A stretch of 5,559 nt of DNA from contig DUGV01000150.1 of NCBI GenBank assembly GCA_013331225.1, positions 1 through 5,559 on the forward strand, given 5' to 3'. The translations under genes were made by a program, and so were the position numbers. Positions within the stretch are counted from its first letter, which is position 1, and every line of letters starts with the position of its first letter. Source of the DNA: Methanolinea sp. Lineage in GTDB: Archaea; Halobacteriota; Methanomicrobia; Methanomicrobiales; Methanospirillaceae. The notes beneath the pieces were generated by a model that was given only the letters and a program-made list of their open reading frames with translations, was not told the origin of the DNA and made no database searches. Positions 1 through 4,591 of this stretch are shown one piece after another.

Positions 1-1
1 C

Positions 2-184
2 CTCTTCCAGCAGTTCTCCGCGATCCGGAAGCAGGTCGCGGATTCATGCTCCGACGAACTCTTCATGAAGCAGTCCGTGGTCACCCCGACCTGCGGCATC
101 CAGACCGGGACACCGTCCCAGGCACGGGAGATCATGGGTGCTGCGGCTGCGCTCTCGGACCGTGCACGGGCCGGGCGGCCATAA
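2..184 (+). CDS. C-terminus of a core-MetE/UROD-like methyltransferase (5' truncated by window edge)
   Basis: An open frame enters from the left edge and runs 60 codons to a TAA stop at 182-184; the start lies outside the window. The visible tail contains the motif SVVTPTCGIQTGTP followed by an amphipathic, alanine-rich helix (AREIMGAAAALSDRARA). A TPxCG motif near the C-terminus, then a last helix, is typical of the cobalamin-independent methionine synthase (MetE)/UROD-like barrel fold, where this Cys is the final zinc ligand that activates the thiol substrate. By family knowledge the protein would move a methyl group to homocysteine or another thiol. The stop overlaps the ATG of the next gene by one base (TAATG), implying translational coupling with the CooC-like ATPase and hence a link to CODH/ACS. 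Only the tail is visible, so the subfamily (MetE-like methionine synthase, or UROD-type methylcobamide methyltransferase) is not settled. Confidence 0.6.
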   Translation, partial: LFQQFSAIRKQVADSCSDELFMKQSVVTPTCGIQTGTPSQAREIMGAAAALSDRARAGRP

Positions 185-954
185 TGCGTCCCTTCTCGGT
201 TGCGGTCACCGGGAAGGGGGGGACCGGGAAGACCACGCTTGCCGCCCTGCTGGTGCGGGCACTTATTGAGGTGGGCGAGTCCCCCGTGCTCGCGGTTGAC
301 GCGGACCCGAACGCCAACCTGCACGAGGCTCTCGGCGTGGAAGTCACAAAGACGCTCGGGTTGATGAGGGAGGAATCGTTCAAGGAGAGCATCCCTCCTG
401 GGATGACGAGGACAGAGTTCATTGAGCTCCGGTTCAGGCAGGCGATCGTGGAGGAGCGCGGGTTCGACCTCGTCGCGATGGGGCTGCCGGAAGGCACCGG
501 CTGCTACTGCTTTGCCAACGACGTGTTACAGCGCAGTCTTGCGATGCTCCGGAAGGAGTACCGATTTATCGTGATCGACAACGAGGCCGGGATGGAGCAT
601 ATCAGCAGGGGGACCATCGGGATTCCTGATATACTCGTAATCGTGAGCGACCCGGGGGCGAGGGGCATCCGGACCGCTGCGAGGATCAGGGACCTTGCGA
701 AGTCGTTAGGCCTCTCTTCGGTTCCCCATGTGCTCGTTGTGAACCGGTGGAAGGGAAAGAGTTCAGAGAGTATCCCGGGAGCACCGGATATCGGAATCGT
801 CATTCCCGAGGACCCTGCACTCGAGGCATCAGACCTTGCCGGGTCCCCGGTCGGGTCTATCCCGCCTGGCTCTCCTGCAAGAGAGGCAGTGCGGCGACTT
901 GCGCAGGAGATTCTCCGCCGTGCGAAGGAAAAGGCGACTCCCGCGGTCTCCTGA
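184..954 (+). CDS. cooC: CooC-like nickel-insertion ATPase for CO dehydrogenase maturation
   Basis: This 256-residue protein belongs to the SIMIBI/MinD P-loop ATPases and most resembles CooC, which uses ATP-driven dimerisation to help load nickel into the C-cluster of carbon monoxide dehydrogenase in the cytoplasm. The deviant Walker A motif GKGGTGKT spans residues 10-17, with the signature Lys at 11 and the P-loop Lys at 16. DADPNANL follows at 39-46. The paired cysteines C107-Y-C109 in GTGCYCFAND match the CxC metal-binding motif of CooC. The Walker B-like segment IDNEAGMEHISRGT at 131-144 is also characteristic. The length matches CooC (about 250-260 residues). ATG 184 was chosen because homology begins at MRPFSVAVTGKGG and it overlaps the upstream stop (TAATG); in-frame codons back to 46 lie inside the preceding gene. 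There is no clear Shine-Dalgarno site, so reinitiation from the upstream gene is likely. The CxC motif argues against NifH, MinD or ParA. Confidence 0.9.
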   Translation: MRPFSVAVTGKGGTGKTTLAALLVRALIEVGESPVLAVDADPNANLHEALGVEVTKTLGLMREESFKESIPPGMTRTEFIELRFRQAIVEERGFDLVAMGLPEGTGCYCFANDVLQRSLAMLRKEYRFIVIDNEAGMEHISRGTIGIPDILVIVSDPGARGIRTAARIRDLAKSLGLSSVPHVLVVNRWKGKSSESIPGAPDIGIVIPEDPALEASDLAGSPVGSIPPGSPAREAVRRLAQEILRRAKEKATPAVS

Positions 955-967
955 TCCCTTCCTTTTC
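924..967. terminator. Possible bidirectional terminator at the cooC/PH-protein convergence
   Basis: Two genes converge with only 11 bases between their stop codons (955-965). After the cooC stop the plus strand reads TCCCTTCCTTTTC (955-967), a pyrimidine-rich tract of the type that ends archaeal transcripts. On the minus strand, CCTTTTCCTTC (934-924) lies about 30 bases beyond the PH-gene stop, inside the end of cooC. The pieces GAAAAGG (928-934) and CCTTTTC (961-967) are exact inverted repeats around a 26-base spacer. Each transcript could therefore end in its own U-rich run, overlapping the other gene. No strong GC stem is present, so this is a modest call. Confidence 0.35.
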
Positions 968-1457
968 AGCCCCGGACAAGGTTCTCTACCAGGGTTCTTG
1001 TCTTCTCAGGTTCTTCCACTCCCGGGATACGGATGGTTCTCTGGTCATCGAGCACAATCCGCAGGCTGGCGATCCCCAGGTAGCGGCAGAACGGTCCGCA
1101 TGCAATCTCGACGCCATGGATTTTCGAATACGGGACCACACGGCGGTCCACCCGCCAGACGCCCTTCTCGCAGATTACCTCCGTTGCATTGAACCGGAAC
1201 CTGATGGACGCCCAGTACTTCGGGATGTACCACCGTATCGCGAGGATGACGAGAAGCAGCGGGAGCAAAAGAGGGAGCGTCTGGTGCGCGGGAAGGGTGA
1301 CTACAGCCAGGATGAACCAGGGGAGGATGCCGATCCAGACGACAAGGATCAGGAGAAGGAGGTAGAATGCCCGGAGGCGCGGGGACGGGGTATAGAGAAG
1401 TTCACCGCCCGGCAGGCGCACGAGGTTCCGTGATGTGGGGGAGGGGAGATCCGCCAT
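966..1457 (-). CDS. Small membrane protein with bacterial-type PH domain (bPH2/DUF304, YdbS-like)
   Basis: This 163-residue protein has a short N-terminal cytoplasmic stretch (1-28), two hydrophobic segments at about 30-53 and 61-78 separated by a tight loop, and then a soluble domain (about 84-162). The soluble part reads like a bPH2/DUF304 membrane-flanked domain: RFRFNATEVICEKGVW, then VVPYSKIHGVEI, then YLGIASLRIVL and a final helix. Proteins of this layout (YdbS-like) are membrane anchored, with the PH-like barrel probably on the cytoplasmic face; their biochemical role is largely unknown. The ATG lies one base after the TGA stop of the methyltransferase gene, so it is almost certainly the last gene of the apgM operon and translated by coupling; only a weak GGTATGAG precedes it. 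Its 3' end converges on cooC. The domain assignment is fairly sure, but the function is not known. Confidence 0.8.
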   Translation of the reverse strand: MADLPSPTSRNLVRLPGGELLYTPSPRLRAFYLLLLILVVWIGILPWFILAVVTLPAHQTLPLLLPLLLVILAIRWYIPKYWASIRFRFNATEVICEKGVWRVDRRVVPYSKIHGVEIACGPFCRYLGIASLRIVLDDQRTIRIPGVEEPEKTRTLVENLVRG

Positions 1458-1458
1458 C

Positions 1459-2322
1459 TCATACCCGCGCGATCAGGCAGACCCAGCGGTCGTAGATGGG
1501 ATCGCGGTCATTCTCCCGGACCTCCACCCGGCACCTCCGGGCCTCCGCCCAGGACTGGATCAGCCGGGCCTCGCGCTCGGTGCCGACCGTGACAAGACAG
1601 TCGTTCGTGAGTGCCAGGAGCTCGGCGGTGATCATCTCCCAGTCCTGCTCGTTGAAGGCGTTGATCTCGCCGAACATGAGGCCGAGACCCGCCTCTGCGC
1701 CCCCACAGTACCGGCTTGCATAGGTCGCGTCGATGCACATGGTCTCGCCCGGGTGGAGTCTTCCCCGGGAGAGCCCGAGTGAGAGAAGGGAGGCGTCGTT
1801 GTCGTAGGAGAGCGGGCGCATCCCGCGCTCCCGCAGAAGGAAGGAGCCGAGCCCCGACCCGCAGCCGCAGTCGAGGCAGGAGACCCCCGGGCGGTCTCCC
1901 CAGGACTCGGCGAGGAGATCGCGCACCTGGGCGGTCCTGGCGGGATTTAAGTCCTCGAGCGCAGGCGTGGTGGTTTCCATCAGAAGGAGGCTGTAGTAAT
2001 CCCGGACAGCTTCCTCCCATACGGCGCGGTCCTCCTGGAAGATGTCGCCGTTCATCTCCTCGAAGTGCTCGATCAGCGCGAGCGTCGGCTCACGGAGATG
2101 GAGGGACCCGGCAAGCCAGCCCTGGCCGGTGAGGAAGGCCATTGCAAGCGGGTCGGAGTCCTCGTCGACGAGGAGCCGGCCCTGGTCGGCGGGGAGATCC
2201 TCCATCCATGCCGTGAAGGTGTCCTCCGGCAGGTCGGCGAACGCGGGCTCGATAAACCGCACACCGGGCAGTTCCAGGACCTTCGAGACGAGCGTTTCGT
2301 GCGTGGGGATATCGGCGGCCAT
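1459..2322 (-). CDS. Uncharacterised class I SAM-dependent methyltransferase-like protein
   Basis: This 287-residue protein has an acidic N-terminal region of about 145 residues that I do not recognise, followed by a Rossmann-type methyltransferase core. Motif I is LDCGCGSGLGS (150-160), with an acidic residue after the next strand at YDND (173-176), the usual site for the SAM ribose. CIDAT (196-200) fits the adenine-binding acidic loop, and GLMFGEINAF (214-223) sits where the motif IV strand is expected. There is no NPPY-type motif, so an N6-adenine DNA methyltransferase is unlikely; the substrate cannot be read from the sequence. Cysteines are frequent around motif I (C149, C152, C154). It starts 6 bases after the apgM stop, with GGAG 11 bases before the ATG, and its stop lies one base from the PH-gene start, so it is the middle gene of the operon. 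An archaeal hypothetical with a divergent or inactive methyltransferase fold is also possible. Confidence 0.75.
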   Translation of the reverse strand: MAADIPTHETLVSKVLELPGVRFIEPAFADLPEDTFTAWMEDLPADQGRLLVDEDSDPLAMAFLTGQGWLAGSLHLREPTLALIEHFEEMNGDIFQEDRAVWEEAVRDYYSLLLMETTTPALEDLNPARTAQVRDLLAESWGDRPGVSCLDCGCGSGLGSFLLRERGMRPLSYDNDASLLSLGLSRGRLHPGETMCIDATYASRYCGGAEAGLGLMFGEINAFNEQDWEMITAELLALTNDCLVTVGTEREARLIQSWAEARRCRVEVRENDRDPIYDRWVCLIARV

Positions 2323-2328
2323 GGTTCA

Positions 2329-3564
2329 TCAGGCTCCGTATTTCGGGGACCGGTTCAGGAGATCCAGCAGTATTGGCATCAGCGAGGCGCCGGTGATCCG
2401 GTGGAGGCCACCCTCGGCGCAGGAGACCTCGTCGAAGTGCGTTACCCGGTCGACCCGAACACCCTCGCCGCAGATGACGAGCGGCACCGGGTCGGCGCTG
2501 TGGTCTTTCACGCTGCACGGCGTGGAATGGTCTGCGCAGATGGCAACGATGCAGTCCTCGAGCGAGATAAGCGGCGCCAGGGCCGAATCGATTTTCTCGA
2601 TGAACTCCATCTTCGCCCGCGCCTTCCCGTCGTGGCCGGCCTCGTCGGCACCCTTGATGTTCATCAGCACGAAGTCCATGGTCCTGAACGCGTCGATGGC
2701 TGCACGGACCTTCCCGGCAAGGTTTGTATCGGCCGAGCCGGTGATCTCCGGGACCTCGATGCGGGTGAGCCCGACGGCCGTCCCTATCCCCGCGATGAGG
2801 GCGGCCGCGGAGATGACGCACCCTTTGAGCCCATACCGGGAGGAGAAGGGCTCAAAGTGCCCCATCCTTCCCGCTCCCCGGATAAGAATGGTACTCGCGG
2901 AGGGGAGGCCCTGAGATGCCCGCGACGCGTTGAGAGGGTGATCTTTGAGTATGCCCTCAGCCTGGCGTACGAATTCCTGGAGTGCCTGTGCGGTCTTCCT
3001 GTCCGCATCGGTGCCGTCCCGGGCCGAGAACGGGAGCGGAGGCACCCCTTCCTTCTTCGGGTCGTTCGACGTGACCGAGACCCCGAGGTCCTCACCGCGG
3101 AAGGCCAGGGCGGCGCGATGCCCGGTGCCGGAGCGGAACAGGAATTCGACGCCGAGCGATGACAGGTCCACCCCGTCCTGGATCGCCGCGGAGAGGGGTT
3201 CGGTGCCGTGGATCCTCCCAGCCCGGCGGTCAGTGACCCGTCCCCCGTCATCGAGCGTGGCGTAGTTGCAGCGGAACCCGATCATCCCGGGTTCCATGTG
3301 GATCCCGCTCCCCTCTGCCTCAAGCGGCCCCCTGCCGGTATAGTATTTATAGGGGTCGTAGCCGAGCAGGCTCAGGTGCGACGTGTCCGACCCGGGGCGT
3401 ATCCCCGGCCCGATAGTGTCCATGATGCCGCATATCCCGTCGCGGGCCATCCGGTCGAGCACCGGAGTGAGTGCCGCCTGGAGGGGTGTCCTGTTCCCAA
3501 GTTCCGGGCACGGGCGGTCCGAAATGCCGTCCAGGACAAGGAGGAGGATCTTGTGCGCCGTCAT
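2329..3564 (-). CDS. apgM: 2,3-bisphosphoglycerate-independent phosphoglycerate mutase, archaeal type
   Basis: This 411-residue cytoplasmic enzyme interconverts 3- and 2-phosphoglycerate in glycolysis/gluconeogenesis; in a methanogen it mainly serves gluconeogenesis. It belongs to the alkaline-phosphatase superfamily, and the two-metal site is visible. Counting from the ATG at 3564, these are: Asp12 in LVLDG; the likely nucleophile Ser59 in GSDTSH, equivalent to NSEVGH of bacterial iPGM; Asp307 and His311 in GADEAGH; Asp345-His346 in ADHSTP; and His355 in KDHSADPVP. The inserted domain lies between roughly residues 80 and 270. Length matches the archaeal family (about 400-412). A GTG directly before the ATG (3565-3567) is in frame and could also start the protein; ATG is preferred. 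No good Shine-Dalgarno site is present, since GGTGA overlaps the start itself. It is the first gene of a three-gene operon, with the promoter probably in the 3568-3680 gap. Confidence 0.95.
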   Translation of the reverse strand: MTAHKILLLVLDGISDRPCPELGNRTPLQAALTPVLDRMARDGICGIMDTIGPGIRPGSDTSHLSLLGYDPYKYYTGRGPLEAEGSGIHMEPGMIGFRCNYATLDDGGRVTDRRAGRIHGTEPLSAAIQDGVDLSSLGVEFLFRSGTGHRAALAFRGEDLGVSVTSNDPKKEGVPPLPFSARDGTDADRKTAQALQEFVRQAEGILKDHPLNASRASQGLPSASTILIRGAGRMGHFEPFSSRYGLKGCVISAAALIAGIGTAVGLTRIEVPEITGSADTNLAGKVRAAIDAFRTMDFVLMNIKGADEAGHDGKARAKMEFIEKIDSALAPLISLEDCIVAICADHSTPCSVKDHSADPVPLVICGEGVRVDRVTHFDEVSCAEGGLHRITGASLMPILLDLLNRSPKYGA

Positions 3565-3590
3565 CACCAGAAGAGTAGTCTGTTCCCTGT

Positions 3591-3642
3591 CTTATGCTTG
3601 ACCCATCCCCCGCGCTGCAGCGGGGCGAAAAGAGATAAAAAG
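3591..3642 (-). promoter_or_regulatory. Candidate apgM promoter elements
   Basis: Two AT-rich boxes lie before apgM on the minus strand. CTTTTTATC (3642-3634) is the better TATA-like match; it would place the transcription start near 3612 and give a leader of about 48 bases. Its upstream bases (AACCGC) are a poor BRE, the TFB-recognition element. A weaker GCATAAG (3597-3591) would place the start near 3567, almost at the first codon, which would explain the missing Shine-Dalgarno site by leaderless translation. The choice is an inference from spacing only. Confidence 0.4.
3608..3625. repeat. GC-rich palindrome near the predicted apgM transcription start
   Basis: The arms CCCCGC (3608-3613) and GCGGGG (3620-3625) are exact inverted repeats around a 6-base centre GCTGCA. 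The element lies about 20-25 bases downstream of the TATA-like box at 3634-3642, where transcription of apgM would begin. It could be an operator, a 5'-leader stem-loop, or chance in GC-rich DNA. It is not followed by a T-run on either strand, so it is not a typical terminator. Confidence 0.4.
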
Positions 3643-3680
3643 GCGGTTGGGCCTGGATACGAAGGGGCCCGGTGCCCCTT
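3628..3680 (-). terminator. Terminator of the DHH-pcc1-rps3ae operon
   Basis: On the minus strand the rps3ae stop codon is followed immediately by a perfect 7-bp stem, AAGGGGC (3680-3674) pairing with GCCCCTT (3668-3662), with a 5-base loop. About 20 bases further on comes the T-rich tract CTTTTTATCTCTTTT (3642-3628). Archaeal termination depends mainly on U-tracts, so the T-rich part is the likely release site and the stem may protect the 3' end of the ribosomal-protein mRNA. The same T-rich tract doubles as the best TATA-like candidate for apgM. Confidence 0.5.
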
Positions 3681-4274
3681 TCAGACAACCTTGGCCACGC
3701 CGACTTTCGACTTGATGACCTCGACCCGGCGGACCGGGAAGAGGGGCTTTACCGCCTTGAAGACCTCGCGCGAGATCTCGCCGTTCACGATGCCGTTGAT
3801 GATGGCGTTCATCTCGGACTCCGCACCGATCTTTCCGACCATGGTGGAGATGAGGTTTCGGATGGCGTGCACCTGGGAGAGGTTCGCCCGGGTGAGGGTG
3901 AAGCACGTCACTGTCAGGTCAAGCTTCTTCCCGTCCTTTGTCATGACCGGGACGTGGCAGTCGATCCGCGACGTGCGCCGCTTGATCATGGAACGCATGT
4001 AGTCACGGGTCAGCTCGTGGCCAAGGAACTCGGTGTAGGCCGAGTCCCCTGCGACATTTGCGATCCGGAACTTCATCTTGACGTTCTGCCGTGCATAGTC
4101 GTTGATAATCTCGCCGAGGGTGGTCTGCATGATCCTGCCCACCACGCCCTCGGCGTCGTTTGCGATGGTGTCCCCGATGTAGGTCTTTCCGAGCACCTCG
4201 GGGGTGTACACCTTGTACCAGCTCTTGGCTTTCCAGCCTTCTACTCTCCGTCCAGCCTGTTTCTTCTTTGCCAT
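3681..4274 (-). CDS. rps3ae: 30S ribosomal protein eS1 (S3Ae)
   Basis: This 197-residue basic protein is the archaeal/eukaryotic small-subunit ribosomal protein eS1 (S3Ae), located on the 30S platform near the mRNA exit. Recognisable segments are the N-terminal KSWYKVYTPEVLGKTYIGDT (residues 16-35), KMKFRIANVAGDSAYTEFLG (66-85), the Lys/Arg-rich MIKRRTSRID (95-104), and KDGKKLDLTV (112-121). Length is the usual one for archaea (about 195-200). The ATG at 4274 has a strong Shine-Dalgarno site, GGTGA, 4 bases upstream. The gene lies 29 bases after pcc1 and is the last gene of its operon, followed at once by a stem-loop. No separate promoter is evident before it, so it depends on upstream transcription or on a promoter inside the upstream genes. 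Confidence 0.97.
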   Translation of the reverse strand: MAKKKQAGRRVEGWKAKSWYKVYTPEVLGKTYIGDTIANDAEGVVGRIMQTTLGEIINDYARQNVKMKFRIANVAGDSAYTEFLGHELTRDYMRSMIKRRTSRIDCHVPVMTKDGKKLDLTVTCFTLTRANLSQVHAIRNLISTMVGKIGAESEMNAIINGIVNGEISREVFKAVKPLFPVRRVEVIKSKVGVAKVV

Positions 4275-4278
4275 GTAT

Positions 4279-4283
4279 TCACC
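4279..4283 (-). promoter_or_regulatory. Ribosome binding site of rps3ae
   Basis: GGTGA on the minus strand lies 4 bases before the rps3ae ATG. It is complementary to the AGGTGATC-type core used by euryarchaeal 16S rRNA and confirms the chosen start. Confidence 0.75.
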
Positions 4284-4303
4284 ATTCTGATAGGATTGTT
4301 CTG

Positions 4304-4591
4304 TTATTCTCCGGGGCTCTCGCGAGTCCCCTGGTCCATATCCCTTCCGTTCGTTCCGGGTCGCACCTGACTCCCCTCAAGGGCGCACATCTCATCGGCC
4401 ACTGCCAGGTTCATCAGGTAGTCGTCCACAGACGCGATCACCGACCGGAGCGAGGTTCCCTCGATCGTGGTGACGACCAGGTCTCCTTCCTCGCGGGTGT
4501 GCATGCTCTGGAGGTTGTCGGGCAAGAGAGACGGCGCCACGCACCCTGCGTGCCTGTGCCGTGTCCGGATCCCGCCCCGGATCTCCATCAT
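4304..4591 (-). CDS. pcc1: KEOPS complex subunit Pcc1-like
   Basis: This 95-residue protein matches the Pcc1 family, the dimerising subunit of KEOPS. KEOPS, with Kae1, Bud32 and Cgi121, transfers threonylcarbamoyl to A37 of ANN-decoding tRNAs (t6A) in the cytoplasm; Pcc1 contacts Kae1 and contributes to tRNA binding. Visible features are SLLPDNLQSM (21-30), the strand DLVVTTIEGTSLRS (37-50), and the helix VDDYLMNLAVADEM (55-68). The helix has DD where I recall an NS pair in other Pcc1 proteins. After residue 73 there is a hydrophilic, probably disordered tail rich in Gly, Asp and Glu. ATG 4591 overlaps the stop of the DHH gene (ATGA) and has GGTGG 4 bases upstream; a second ATG at 4588 is possible. 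Longer in-frame extensions would lie inside the DHH gene and are not needed. Its place between a DHH nuclease and rps3ae fits archaeal gene order as I recall it. Confidence 0.85.
   Translation of the reverse strand: MMEIRGGIRTRHRHAGCVAPSLLPDNLQSMHTREEGDLVVTTIEGTSLRSVIASVDDYLMNLAVADEMCALEGSQVRPGTNGRDMDQGTRESPGE

Noticed and set aside
46..183. Upstream extension of the cooC frame to an ATG at 46
   Set aside because: The extra residues are Cys/Arg/His-rich with no family resemblance, and they overlap the coding end of the MetE-like gene in another frame. CooC homology starts at ATG 184.
747..1433. Plus-strand open frame (228 codons) spanning the end of cooC and the PH gene
   Set aside because: It overlaps cooC in another frame, then runs antisense to the PH protein. 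The translation is charged low-complexity sequence with no domain.
2065..3162. Long plus-strand open frame (365 codons) opposite apgM and the methyltransferase
   Set aside because: It is antisense to an unmistakable apgM with all metal ligands. The translation is low-complexity and Arg/Gly/Asp-rich, as expected for a shadow frame in GC-rich DNA.
3672..4370. Plus-strand open frame opposite rps3ae
   Set aside because: It is the mirror of ribosomal protein eS1. Its His/Asp/Val-rich translation has no recognisable domain.
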